Of a DNA stretch of 64,000 nt, positions 1-8,870 are shown one piece after another (position 1 is the stretch's first letter; each line of letters starts with the position of its first letter). The DNA is from a bacterium 210820-DFI.6.37 (lineage in GTDB: Bacteria > Bacillota > Clostridia > Peptostreptococcales > Anaerovoracaceae). The stretch lies in contig JAJCKG010000001.1 in NCBI GenBank assembly GCA_020558355.1, positions 248,001-312,000 of the forward strand. The letters run 5' to 3'. Under the pieces are notes generated by a model that saw only the letters and a program-made list of their open reading frames with translations, was not told where the DNA came from and made no database searches. The translations under genes were made by a program, and so were the position numbers.

Positions 1-228
1 ATATCTGATACGGCCTTCCCTCCGGGATTTGGGTGATTTCGACCTTCTCACAATCCGCGGTCTTATATCGGATCTCCACGGTCCGGCGGCCGCGTTTGCA
101 GAAAATCCGCTGTTTCCTACGGACCGCAGCTCTTTTGGCTTTACCTCTTCTCTCATGGAATACTCCCGATTCACCAGAATCAGAGGACCACTTCCGCTTT
201 CTTCCCGGCTCACAGTCAGCGTTCTCAT
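1..228 (-). CDS. Partial M15 (VanXY/VanY-like) D,D-peptidase, N-terminus only
   Basis: The ATG at 228 overlaps the stop of the ligase gene upstream (ATGA), so the two are translationally coupled. The first ~37 residues contain GPLILVNREY, which resembles the N-terminus of VanXY/VanY-type D,D-dipeptidases and carboxypeptidases (LxLVNxxYPL). The position directly after a VanG-type ligase and vanW is that of vanXY in vanG operons. The zinc ligands would lie beyond the window. Residues ~38-76 are very rich in Arg and do not show the SGYRS motif expected there. Another frame stays open over the same bases, so a frameshift or a diverged protein is possible. The family call rests on a short match plus context. 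Confidence 0.4.
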   Translation of the reverse strand, partial: MRTLTVSREESGSGPLILVNREYSMREEVKPKELRSVGNSGFSANAAAGPWRSDIRPRIVRRSKSPKSRREGRIRY

Positions 229-1277
229 GCGCTTACCTCTGTCTCAATGAGCTTTTCAACGATCTCTTCATAAGATAGTCCGCTGCTTTTCAGCATATTA
301 GGATACCGGCTGTGAACGGTGAATCCTGGAATAGTATTGACCTCGTTGAATACCAGTTCCCCACCCTCTGTAAGGAACAGATCCACTCTGGCGAACCCTT
401 TGCATCCCAGCAGCTGATAGATTCTTTTAGCGGTATCCCTCACCCTCCGCGCTGTTTCCTTTGGAATCCTGGCCGGTACATAGACGCGCGACTGCTCCTG
501 TGTATACTTTTCTTTAAAATCGAAAAAACCGTCCTTTGCCTGAATTTCGTCCACATCGCCGATGATGGGATCCTCATATCCTAAAATGGCGCACCCCACC
601 TCAAAGCCATCGATGGTTTCTTCCAGAATCACTTTTGTATCATACTGAAAAGCGGTCCGCAGCGCCAAGTCCAGTTCCTCCTCCCGATAGACCTTACTGA
701 TACCGATGGAAGAGCCTTCCGCGGCTGGCTTCACAAAAACCGGATAACCGTTTTTCCGCGCCCAGCTCAGCGCGGAGTCCTCTTCATCGGAGCGGGTGAG
801 CACAAAGGAAGCCGGAACCCGAATATCCGCTGACGCCACCAGCCGATGTGACATATCCTTATCCATACAGAGGGCAGACGCCATGGTCCCGCAGCCAATG
901 ACCGGAATCCCCGCAAGCTCCAGCAGCCCCTGCACCGTTCCGTCTTCTCCCGCTCTTCCATGAAGCACCGGAAGAGCCGCGTCCAAATGAACCGTTTTAA
1001 GGCAGCCTTTTTCCATAAAGATCACGCCGGAAGCTGCCCGATCCGGAGAGATCACAGCAGGCACGCACTGCTTGTCCGCCTGCCAGCTTCCATCCTGGAT
1101 CCGTTCCGGCGCGCCCTGATAGAGATACCACTTTCCGTCTTTGGTGATTCCAAGCAGGACCGGTTGGTATTTTTCCCGGTTTATGTGGACAATAATGCTG
1201 TACGCCGATTTGAGAGAAACCTCATGCTCCGATGAGCATCCGCCAAAGATAACCCCGATTTTCTTCTTTTCTTTCAT
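225..1277 (-). CDS. D-alanine--D-alanine/D-serine ligase, VanG type
   Basis: ATP-grasp ligase of 350 aa that joins D-Ala to a second D-amino acid for the peptidoglycan stem. Visible motifs: GGCSSEHEVS at 12-21, PVLHGRAGEDGT at 103-114, the ATP-grasp segment VKPAAEGSS at 182-190, EVGCAILG at 226-233, FDFKEKY at 252-258, and the metal/ATP site NEVNTIPG at 311-318 followed by HSRYPNM at 322-328. The IPGFTxHSRYP form and EVGCA are typical of VanG-like ligases; ordinary Ddl has SPGMTSHSLVP. The Tyr in EKY argues against a D-Ala-D-Lac (VanA-type) enzyme. The gene overlaps vanW by 4 nt (ATGA) and the next gene by 4 nt. Whether it makes D-Ala-D-Ser or is the only housekeeping ligase cannot be told from the sequence. 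Confidence 0.88.
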   Translation of the reverse strand: MKEKKKIGVIFGGCSSEHEVSLKSAYSIIVHINREKYQPVLLGITKDGKWYLYQGAPERIQDGSWQADKQCVPAVISPDRAASGVIFMEKGCLKTVHLDAALPVLHGRAGEDGTVQGLLELAGIPVIGCGTMASALCMDKDMSHRLVASADIRVPASFVLTRSDEEDSALSWARKNGYPVFVKPAAEGSSIGISKVYREEELDLALRTAFQYDTKVILEETIDGFEVGCAILGYEDPIIGDVDEIQAKDGFFDFKEKYTQEQSRVYVPARIPKETARRVRDTAKRIYQLLGCKGFARVDLFLTEGGELVFNEVNTIPGFTVHSRYPNMLKSSGLSYEEIVEKLIETEVSA

Positions 1278-2101
1278 GTTTCTTCTTCCTCCTTTACTTC
1301 CACATCATCAGGGAGGGGATAAGCGATCTCACACCAGTTTTCATACAGCTTTTCCTCCCTGTCACACACATTTTTATCTTTGTACCGGGCCGTTCTGTAA
1401 AGCTCTGCCCTCTGGTAGATCCGGGAGCCCTTCTTTTCATAAGTAACTGCCCGGTTTTCCAGCTGATATTCTACTCCCTGCCAGCTGTCTGTCCTGAGAA
1501 CGCCGTAGATTCGTTCCTCGTCAAAGGCGATTTTGATCTGAAAGGCTGCCGCTTCCCGATTCTCTACTTTCAGATCGATCCACCCCTCGCTTACCGTAGC
1601 GTCGCATCCAGCCAGACTTGTGCCCGGATCAGGGAATTCCTTCCTTCGATGTCCGGTCCGCTCGATGATCCGCAGAGGTGAATGGAGAAACAGCGCAAAG
1701 AGCAGGTTGCTCATCTGACACAGACCTCCTCCCGGGGTGGTGGTCAATACTCCATTTACAAGGTTCAGCCCTTCCCTGTATGGAGTCTCCCGGTCCGCGT
1801 GACGCAGAGCCTTCCAGAAGGAAAAGGTCTCTCCCGGGTTTATCACCAGTCCGTCCAGTTTTCTTGCAGCCAGTTTCAGGTTAAACACTTTGTTGTACTG
1901 ATACTTCATATCAAAGCCTGTGTCTTTGTTGTATAAGGGACTGCTGCTGCTGAAAAGGACAAAAGGCAGCGGCCTTTTGTCAACGCTTTTCGCGTAACGT
2001 TTTCGGTCCAGAGCCATTTTCGTGTAAAAACAGAACACCCGCTGCCGCTTTCTGAGAGGCAGCAGCCAGGGAAACTGTTCAGTCACTCGCTTTCGTTTCA
2101 T
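1274..2101 (-). CDS. vanW: VanW family protein
   Basis: Protein of 275 aa with the VanW core: NPGETFSFW at 88-96 and the GGGLCQMSN segment at 124-132, which holds the conserved Gly-rich/Cys/Gln motif of the family. VanW accompanies vanB and vanG glycopeptide-resistance operons but has no established biochemical role. No clear signal peptide is visible; the N-terminus is basic. The start is supported by GAAGGAAG upstream of the ATG. It is the first gene of the vanW-ligase-M15 string, and the upstream gap carries the terminator of the preceding operon. No vanR/vanS two-component pair is in the window, so control of these genes is not visible. Confidence 0.85.
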   Translation of the reverse strand: MKRKRVTEQFPWLLPLRKRQRVFCFYTKMALDRKRYAKSVDKRPLPFVLFSSSSPLYNKDTGFDMKYQYNKVFNLKLAARKLDGLVINPGETFSFWKALRHADRETPYREGLNLVNGVLTTTPGGGLCQMSNLLFALFLHSPLRIIERTGHRRKEFPDPGTSLAGCDATVSEGWIDLKVENREAAAFQIKIAFDEERIYGVLRTDSWQGVEYQLENRAVTYEKKGSRIYQRAELYRTARYKDKNVCDREEKLYENWCEIAYPLPDDVEVKEEEET

Positions 2102-2170
2102 TGTTCACTTCCTTCTTTCACACAATTCTTTGAGACGCGCCTTCCCGCGTAGACAGCTGTCTCATAAAAA

Positions 2171-2216
2171 AACCTGCTGTAACGGATACGATCATTGTAT
2201 CAGTTATCAGCAGGTT
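2171..2216 (-). terminator. Long hairpin terminator after pfkA operon
   Basis: A nearly perfect stem: AACCTGCTG pairs with CAGCAGGTT, TAAC with GTTA, and GATAC with GTATC, around a 7-nt loop. On the minus strand it runs directly into a T7 tract. It lies about 160 nt after the pfkA stop, closing the glycyl-radical operon and separating it from vanW. The rest of the 2102-2377 gap shows nothing else. Confidence 0.8.
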
Positions 2217-2377
2217 TTGTTTTAACACCGCCTTACGGATCAGTTAATATTATGTGTCGAAAATATTAAAAAATCTTAACAGTTTCTTCACATTCGTTTG
2301 GCTGTATCTACATAGTTTCATTTCGTATTTTTCCACTGGAATCCAAAACATTCCGCATTTCCTCCACTTACTGACGA

Positions 2378-3337
2378 TTATATGGATAATATATCCGCTA
2401 ATTGATTTAATGCGCTATCATAGTCTTTCTGATACCCAATGGCTTTGTCAACAGGCATATTTACCAGATTGTTATTTTGTATCCCAACACAACGGTTTTG
2501 CAGTCCATCAGAAATCAGACGGACTGCCTCAGCACCCATCCTGCTGGCCAGGATCCGGTCTCCTGTAGTCGGCTCACCTCCTCTTTGCAGATATCCCAGT
2601 ACCACAACTCTTGCTTCTGTTCCGGTCTCTTGCTTGATCAGCCCAGCCAACTCTTCTGTTTTCATATGAAATCCTTCCGCTTTTATGATAATACTTTGGA
2701 GCTTTCCTCTTTTATTATTACTTTTTATCTTACGAAAAATCGTGTTCAGATCAGTCTTTATCTCAGGAATCAGAACTAGTTCCGCGCCGGTGCTGATTCC
2801 TGTATAGGTAGCAATATCCCCGCAATCTCTGCCCATTACCTCAATAATCGTATTTCTTTCATGTGAAAGAGATGTATCAATGATTTTTTCCACTGCTGCT
2901 GTAACTGTATTCACTGCAGTATCAAATCCGATTGTATAGTCAGTATAGGAAAGATCATTGTCAATAGTACCTGGGATCCCCATAACATTGAGGCCGTGAT
3001 CCGCAAGCTCTTTCGCTCCCCGAAAGGAACCATCACCGCCAATAATAACCAGATTTTTGATCTTCAGAGTTTCTAGTGTCCGCAACGCTTTTTTCATTCC
3101 TTCTTCTGTCATAAAATCTTTGCTTCTGGCCGTTTTCAGTATAGTACCCCCTTTATGAATGATTTCTGATACTGAAATCGTCTCTAGCTTTCTCCAGGAA
3201 TTTTGTATCAATCCATCGAATCCTCTTTCAAAACCCACCACTTCATAGCCTCGATAAATAGCTGATCTTGTCACAGCTCGGATTGCGGCATTCATCCCCG
3301 GCGCATCACCTCCACTTGTGAGTACTCCTAACTTCAT
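2378..3337 (-). CDS. pfkA: ATP-dependent 6-phosphofructokinase
   Basis: Phosphorylates fructose 6-phosphate to fructose 1,6-bisphosphate in glycolysis. The 319 aa match bacterial PfkA. Motifs: GGDAPGMNAAIR near the N-terminus, GGDGS (the glycine form associated with ATP rather than PPi use), PGTIDND with the catalytic Asp, and GRDCGDIA. The ATG overlaps the stop of the aldehyde dehydrogenase gene (AAATGA) with an AGGAGG upstream, so it is translationally coupled as the last gene of the glycyl-radical operon. That placement suggests operon carbon enters at the hexose-phosphate level, or that the enzyme acts on a related keto-sugar phosphate. It need not be the cell's main PFK. Confidence 0.9.
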   Translation of the reverse strand: MKLGVLTSGGDAPGMNAAIRAVTRSAIYRGYEVVGFERGFDGLIQNSWRKLETISVSEIIHKGGTILKTARSKDFMTEEGMKKALRTLETLKIKNLVIIGGDGSFRGAKELADHGLNVMGIPGTIDNDLSYTDYTIGFDTAVNTVTAAVEKIIDTSLSHERNTIIEVMGRDCGDIATYTGISTGAELVLIPEIKTDLNTIFRKIKSNNKRGKLQSIIIKAEGFHMKTEELAGLIKQETGTEARVVVLGYLQRGGEPTTGDRILASRMGAEAVRLISDGLQNRCVGIQNNNLVNMPVDKAIGYQKDYDSALNQLADILSI

Positions 3338-4731
3338 TTAACAAAGGCCTCCTTGAGAATATAAGTCTTTACTCTGCTATATTCCTCCAGAGAATACCCT
3401 ACACCTTCATTTCCCAGACCGGTAGCTTTACATCCGCCAAAGCCCTGCTCGTTAGAGCGATATGTACCATGCCCATTAACGACAACTCCTGACGCCTGAA
3501 TCTGATCCGCCATTTGAAAAGCCTTAACAATATCGGAGGAAAGAATTCCTGCCATAAGCCCATATTTTGACTGGTTGGCCACCGCAACAGCTTCCCCCTC
3601 CGTTTCAAAGGAAATAATCGGCCAGACTTGTCCGAAAATCTCCATGTCCACAGCAATATCCGCGTCTTTTGGAACCTCATCGATAATTGTAGGTTCAACA
3701 AAAGCTCCATGTCTCTTGCCTCCACACACGAGTCTTCCCCCCTGTTCAACAGTATGAAGGATCTGGGCTTCTACCTGCTTTGCCGCTTCTTCACTGATCA
3801 AACAGGTAATCTGTGCGTCCGGATCCAGAGGATTTCCCTGAACCAGAGATTTCACAGCAACCTTTAATTTAGAGACAAATTGTTCTTTCACATTTTTATG
3901 TACAATAAATCGCTTGGACGCGCAGCATACCTGACCATTATTGCATGATCTTCCTTCTAAAGCGCCCTGTACCGCTATATCCAGATCAGCGTCCTCACAA
4001 ATAATGAAAGGATCGTTTCCTCCAAGTTCAAGAAACACTTTTTTAATGGTATCCGCTCCTGATTTTATGATGTCGATCCCCGCTTCTGTACTTCCGGTAA
4101 GTCCAATGGCCGCAACCTTTGGATTTGCTAAAAGCGCTTTTGCGCAGCTTTTTCTTTCGCATACGGTAAACTGAATCACATTGTCCGGTATTTCCGCCTC
4201 ATGGGCAAGTTGTACCAACCGCTTTATGGTCAATGGATTGGATGATGGCGCTTTTACAATTACTGTATTTCCCATGATCAATGCCGGGACCAGCTTATGA
4301 ATGAACATTTCAACTGGATAGTTAAAAGGAATAATAGCTGTAACAACGCCCAACGCCTCTCGCCGTGTAAAATTCAGGTCCCTTTCCCTTCCCGCTGTAG
4401 TTCCAGTAAGGACATCTCCATATAAATGCTTCGCTCTTTCAATATATCCTCTTCCGATTTCCGCGGAATTGATACATTCGCCGATGCCTTCTCTGATTGG
4501 CTTTGCCATTTCTCTGGCAAGGAGCCTTCCCAGTTCTTCGCGTTCTGATTCAAGCCTGTCCAAAAAATCAAGCAGCAGTTTTGATCTCTCTGGCAATGTG
4601 GTCTTTTCCCATTCTGGCTGCGCCGCAGCTGCCTTTTGGACCTTTTTCTCCAGATCCTGTATATCATCCAAATTTATCGATTCTATCCGTTCACCAGTAT
4701 AGGGATTTATAACATCTAGTATTTTATTCAC
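3334..4731 (-). CDS. NAD(P)-dependent aldehyde dehydrogenase
   Basis: ALDH-superfamily enzyme of 465 aa, oxidising an aldehyde to its acid (or acyl-CoA) with NAD(P). The general-base Glu lies in LELGG (about residue 235) and the nucleophile in NGQVC (Cys269, followed by a second Cys). It resembles succinate-semialdehyde/lactaldehyde dehydrogenase-type members, but the substrate cannot be assigned. The start is GTG at 4731, inside the 3' end of the transketolase gene, with GGAAGAG upstream. It sits in an operon with split transketolase and pfkA, so a C2-C4 sugar aldehyde is a reasonable guess. Confidence 0.85.
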   Translation of the reverse strand: MNKILDVINPYTGERIESINLDDIQDLEKKVQKAAAAQPEWEKTTLPERSKLLLDFLDRLESEREELGRLLAREMAKPIREGIGECINSAEIGRGYIERAKHLYGDVLTGTTAGRERDLNFTRREALGVVTAIIPFNYPVEMFIHKLVPALIMGNTVIVKAPSSNPLTIKRLVQLAHEAEIPDNVIQFTVCERKSCAKALLANPKVAAIGLTGSTEAGIDIIKSGADTIKKVFLELGGNDPFIICEDADLDIAVQGALEGRSCNNGQVCCASKRFIVHKNVKEQFVSKLKVAVKSLVQGNPLDPDAQITCLISEEAAKQVEAQILHTVEQGGRLVCGGKRHGAFVEPTIIDEVPKDADIAVDMEIFGQVWPIISFETEGEAVAVANQSKYGLMAGILSSDIVKAFQMADQIQASGVVVNGHGTYRSNEQGFGGCKATGLGNEGVGYSLEEYSRVKTYILKEAFVK

Positions 4732-5704
4732 GTAAACTCTTCCTTTCCTTAAAAATTTCTATGCAGGCGCTTTCAATATGTCCGGCTGTCAGAGCAAATT
4801 TTTCTTTCAAGTAATCTATTGAACCCACTTCTCCAAATATATCTCTGACACCGATCCTTTTCATCGGCACAGGACAGCTTTCCGACAGTACTTCTGCCAC
4901 TGCGGAACCCAGACCGCCAATTATATTATGGTTTTCTGCCGTTACGATTCTTCCGGTCTTTTTTGCAGATTCTATAATAATCTCTTTGTCAATAGGCTTT
5001 ATGGTAAATAGATTTACGACTCTTGCGGAAATTCCACAGCGCCGCAGCCGCTCTGCCGCAGTTAACGCTTCCGCTACCATGATTCCCGACGCAATAATCG
5101 TGACATCACTTCCTTCTCTAAGCAATATCCCTTTTCCTATATCAAACGAAGACCCTTTATCAAAAATCCGTTTTGTTTTTTTTCTAACCAGCCGGATATA
5201 ATACATTCCATACAGACTCTTGGTTTTCCGAATTATATCCTCCAGCATAACAGAGTCGGTCGGTTCAATAACCGTCATCCCGGGAATACATCGCATAACA
5301 GCCAGGTCTTCAAAAGGCATGTGAGTTCCACCATTAAACGCTGCTGTAATCCCTGGATCAGAGCCGATTATTTTCACATTCAATTTTGCGTACGCGCCAG
5401 ATATAAAAACCTGATCCATTGCTCTTCTCGACGCAAACGCCGCAAAGGTATGGGCATATGGAATCATTCCGACTGCTGATAAGCCTGCGGCAGTCCCTAT
5501 CATGTTGGCTTCCTGTATCCCACAGTTGATGGCTCTGTCCCGGTATTTCTCCGCAAAAGGAACCATTGCCAAAGAGTTCATCAGGTCCGCGTCAAGATAC
5601 ATCACCCGGTCATCTTCCTCAGCGATCTCATCCATAACCGCCGCAAATACGTTCCGCATTTCCCGCTTTTCATCCTCGATTGTTTTTAATATTTTAAATT
5701 CCAT
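4724..5704 (-). CDS. Transketolase, C-terminal subunit
   Basis: 326-aa subunit with the pyrimidine-binding domain and C-terminal domain of transketolase. Family landmarks include EANMIGTAAGLS near residue 45 and the ENHNIIGGLGSAV segment in the last third, which resembles 1-deoxyxylulose-phosphate synthase and split transketolases. It pairs with the N-terminal subunit just upstream (10-nt gap) to form a thiamine-diphosphate enzyme that moves a C2 ketol unit between sugars. Split transketolases are common in clostridial catabolic clusters. AGGAGAG precedes the ATG. Confidence 0.88.
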   Translation of the reverse strand: MEFKILKTIEDEKREMRNVFAAVMDEIAEEDDRVMYLDADLMNSLAMVPFAEKYRDRAINCGIQEANMIGTAAGLSAVGMIPYAHTFAAFASRRAMDQVFISGAYAKLNVKIIGSDPGITAAFNGGTHMPFEDLAVMRCIPGMTVIEPTDSVMLEDIIRKTKSLYGMYYIRLVRKKTKRIFDKGSSFDIGKGILLREGSDVTIIASGIMVAEALTAAERLRRCGISARVVNLFTIKPIDKEIIIESAKKTGRIVTAENHNIIGGLGSAVAEVLSESCPVPMKRIGVRDIFGEVGSIDYLKEKFALTAGHIESACIEIFKERKSLRE

Positions 5705-5714
5705 GTTTTCTCTC

Positions 5715-6554
5715 CTATTGCTCCATCTCCTTGAGCCTTTGGATCAACCTTTCGTGTGCCGCTTCATACTGTTCCTGTGAAAAATTCATATGGTGATTAT
5801 ACAATTGACCTTCCGCAAAGCTGCACCCTTTTCCTTTGATCGTATGCAAAACAATCACCGATGGCTTTTGTGTTTCCGCTCTGGCGGCCTGAATCGCAGC
5901 ATCGATTTGTTTGATGTCATGTCCGTCTACCTCCTGCGCGTGCCAATTAAAATCCGTAAATTTCTGTTTTAAGTCTCCCAAATCGCAAACATCTTTTGTA
6001 TAGCCATCAAGCTGTTGTTTGTTGTAATCGATAAAAGCAATCAGGTTCCCCACTTTATGCTGTGCCGCAAATAACGCGCCTTCCCAAATCTGTCCTTCAT
6101 CACATTCGCCGTCTCCCAGTATCAAGTAAGTATAGCTGCTCCGGCCTCTCAGTCGATTTCCCATTGCTGTGCCTATCGCGGTAGACATGCCCTGCCCCAG
6201 AGAACCAGTGCTCATATCAATTCCTGCCGTTTTATTCCTATCGCAATGACTGGGCAGACTCGTGCCGCCTGTGTTCATGGTTTCCAGCTCGCTTTTAGGG
6301 AAGTAACCTTTTAACGCCAGAGCAGCGTATAATGCCGGCCCGCAGTGTCCTTTTGACATTACTAGCCAGTCCCGATTTTCCCACTCTGGATCTTCCGGCC
6401 TGATACTCATCTGTTTGCCATACAACACCGCTAAAGTCTCCGCAATGGACATAGCTCCGCCTATATGCCCAAATCCCAGATGTTTTAAGCTTTCAAGAGC
6501 TGTCAGCCTTATCTTATACGCAAATAGAGCAAGGTCTTTCTCCGACTTTTCCAT
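5715..6554 (-). CDS. Transketolase, N-terminal (ThDP-binding) subunit
   Basis: 279-aa subunit carrying the diphosphate-binding half: an early His in GHIGGAMS, the GDGECDEGQIWEGA motif and a following Asn in DYNKQQ, which together bind Mg2+ and thiamine diphosphate. It works with the C-terminal subunit downstream. AAGGAGGGACAG lies upstream of the ATG, which is directly next to the stop of the glycyl-radical enzyme gene. In this operon it would either split or rebuild a keto-sugar made upstream. Confidence 0.9.
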   Translation of the reverse strand: MEKSEKDLALFAYKIRLTALESLKHLGFGHIGGAMSIAETLAVLYGKQMSIRPEDPEWENRDWLVMSKGHCGPALYAALALKGYFPKSELETMNTGGTSLPSHCDRNKTAGIDMSTGSLGQGMSTAIGTAMGNRLRGRSSYTYLILGDGECDEGQIWEGALFAAQHKVGNLIAFIDYNKQQLDGYTKDVCDLGDLKQKFTDFNWHAQEVDGHDIKQIDAAIQAARAETQKPSVIVLHTIKGKGCSFAEGQLYNHHMNFSQEQYEAAHERLIQRLKEMEQ

Positions 6555-8870
6555 CTAACTGTCCCTCCTTGTAAATCGTTTAATAATGTTCTCCTGCTGT
6601 TCCGGCGCCATGGCTACAAAGTAAGCGGATAAACCTCCCATTCTCACGCGTATGCTCTGATGTTTTTCTGGATGAATCCTGGCGTCTTCCAGATCCTCAA
6701 CATTCATACTTGTTACAGTCAATATTTGTCCTCCCATTTCGCAGTAGCTTTCAATAAGCGCTTTTAATCTTTCGACCCCTGCCTCACCTTCAAACTCACT
6801 TGCCAGTATGGAAATATCTAGTGGGCACCCGCAATAATACTTTAACAGGTCCGGTTTTGTCACACTTTTGATAACTGCGGTAGGACCGCTGGTATCCCGT
6901 CCCGGCGTAGGAGAAAAGTTAGGTGCCAGAGCCTCTGCCGCCATGCGGCCGTCCGCGCTGGCTGCGATATCTCTTCCCAAAACCGCATAGTTTTCAAAGG
7001 TTCCTACGCCGCAAGGGAATTTAATTTGCGGATATCGCTCTTTATATTTTTCCACCTGTTTTTCAAAGCTCTTCATCATCCTGCAGGCAATATCATCCAC
7101 ATAATCTTCATCATTTCCCAGTTTTGGCACTTTACTAAGTGCCATCTGCCTCAGTTTTTCATAACCCTTCCAGTTCTGTTCCATTGCTGCTTTGATTTCC
7201 TGAAGCGTAGTTACTTTTTCTTCAAATACCAGCTTTTTAATAACCGCCATAGAATCAGCAGCATTTGTCAGTCCCGTCATCAGCATAGCATGCTGCACAT
7301 AACGGCATCCATCCTGGGTGATATCCTTTCCCTTTTCCATACAATCATCCGTTATAGCAGAAGCCAGCGGATCCGGCGCAATGATATAGGAGAGCTGAAA
7401 GTTTCCAACTCTTTTTCTTATCAGCCTATCCATAAGGTTCTCTACCTGTTTTTCATATGCCTGGTAAAATTCTTCAAAGGATTTAAACTCTGTAATATCG
7501 CCAGTATCAAGACCTTCTTTTCTCGAAGGATTCATCATAGAAGCTCCTCTGCTGAAAACCCATTCCACACACTGAAGATTATGGATATGACAATAACTGA
7601 AATAAGTTTTGCCTGGTATCAGCACCTCCCAGCATCCATCGTTAGAATAAGTTTTTGCGTCTTCCTCCTTCACCCCAATCTGGAGAAGCCCGGGGATAAT
7701 CGCCTCATCATTATAGATCATCGGTTCTCCCTGCCCGTAACGAAGAACCCTCGCAATCGTTTCCAGATATTCTTCACTTGATGTTCCGCTTACTCTGGCG
7801 CCCAGAGTCGGCATCAGCAGTTCCATCTCATGCATCAGGCGAATCACCAATATAGACAGCTTTTCATTAAAGCCACCAACCATCATATTCATAAGCCAGT
7901 CATTTCCCGACTGACCAAAATTATAATTTGCGTCGCTGTCATCAGGCTCATCATCGTTCCACATCCGCTTTCGCTGTTCTCCGAAAATCGCCCAGTCATC
8001 CTCTTCTCCTTCGGTTCTGACCAGACGGCTGCCCTGAGAAAACATTCCCAAGGTATTATGATTTTCGCTTTCCCGAATGTTCATCTGGATTCGTTCATTG
8101 CACTTTATCAAAAAACTTCCGGTCAAGTCCATGGCTTCCCGCTCATTTATCTGATTGCGAGCTATATCCTTTTCATAATAATCCCCAACAACCAGATCAA
8201 AGCATCCTAGCGGAACATACGCGCCGCCGCTGTTTATAAGACAATACACAAACCAATATGCCTGCAGCGCATCCTGATATGTTCTAGATGGATAATTCGG
8301 TACCCGATAGCATACTTCCCATATTTTCTCAAGCTCTGCTTTTCGTACGGGATTCATCTCTTTCTCCGCAGCGGCTTTAGCTGCCTCTGCATGCCTGCGG
8401 GCAAATGTAACTAATGCGTCCAGGGAAATTTTCATAGCTCTATACAACGCAATCTTTTCTCTGTCTTTGGTTTCTCTTAATTTGTCATTTATCTCCATTT
8501 TAATAGCCGCAACGCCTTTTGTTACTATTTTTTCATATCCGGGTGGATGGTGCCCCCAGACAGAATTGATATCTAACAGCAGCTTCTCTGCCTCTGACGC
8601 TTCCTCCTTGGTAGCGTAATTGGGCAGAACCGTTCCAAATCCTACACTATTCATATTGGGATTTCCTACAATCAGTTCGTCTTCTCTGATATAAGCCGGA
8701 AGCTCTTTTGCTATGTATTCTACTGCCAGAGCCTTCCTCACAATCAGAGGCTCGTTCCGATTTTGGTCCGTTACAATGCTGACTCCTTTAAAATGCCACT
8801 CTTTTTTTTGATAATAATCTATTTCAAACAGCCGCTGTTTCATCCGTTTCAATCTATCTGTTAGATCCAT
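6555..8870 (-). CDS. Glycyl-radical enzyme, pyruvate formate-lyase family, unassigned subclass
   Basis: 771-aa oxygen-sensitive radical enzyme. The C-terminal glycyl loop is RVRMGGLSAYF with the radical Gly at 746. The thiyl site is DGCWE, with Cys413 and a Glu two residues later. A C-x-Glu pair is the arrangement of glycyl-radical eliminases (diol dehydratases, choline lyase and relatives) rather than of pyruvate formate-lyase itself. Two details differ from the usual forms: Trp where Val is common (GCVE), and Leu after the radical Gly where Tyr/Phe is usual. It therefore cannot be placed in a named subclass. GGAGGAAG precedes the ATG; the gene overlaps the alcohol dehydrogenase by 10 nt, and its activase is two genes upstream. 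Confidence 0.9.
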   Translation of the reverse strand: MDLTDRLKRMKQRLFEIDYYQKKEWHFKGVSIVTDQNRNEPLIVRKALAVEYIAKELPAYIREDELIVGNPNMNSVGFGTVLPNYATKEEASEAEKLLLDINSVWGHHPPGYEKIVTKGVAAIKMEINDKLRETKDREKIALYRAMKISLDALVTFARRHAEAAKAAAEKEMNPVRKAELEKIWEVCYRVPNYPSRTYQDALQAYWFVYCLINSGGAYVPLGCFDLVVGDYYEKDIARNQINEREAMDLTGSFLIKCNERIQMNIRESENHNTLGMFSQGSRLVRTEGEEDDWAIFGEQRKRMWNDDEPDDSDANYNFGQSGNDWLMNMMVGGFNEKLSILVIRLMHEMELLMPTLGARVSGTSSEEYLETIARVLRYGQGEPMIYNDEAIIPGLLQIGVKEEDAKTYSNDGCWEVLIPGKTYFSYCHIHNLQCVEWVFSRGASMMNPSRKEGLDTGDITEFKSFEEFYQAYEKQVENLMDRLIRKRVGNFQLSYIIAPDPLASAITDDCMEKGKDITQDGCRYVQHAMLMTGLTNAADSMAVIKKLVFEEKVTTLQEIKAAMEQNWKGYEKLRQMALSKVPKLGNDEDYVDDIACRMMKSFEKQVEKYKERYPQIKFPCGVGTFENYAVLGRDIAASADGRMAAEALAPNFSPTPGRDTSGPTAVIKSVTKPDLLKYYCGCPLDISILASEFEGEAGVERLKALIESYCEMGGQILTVTSMNVEDLEDARIHPEKHQSIRVRMGGLSAYFVAMAPEQQENIIKRFTRRDS

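Noticed and set aside
33..278. Plus-strand frames at 29-278
   Set aside because: They lie opposite the M15 and ligase genes and match nothing.
7026..8210. Long plus-strand frames opposite the glycyl-radical gene (251 and 126 codons)
   Set aside because: Mirror frames of a well-supported gene; no motifs or ribosome sites.
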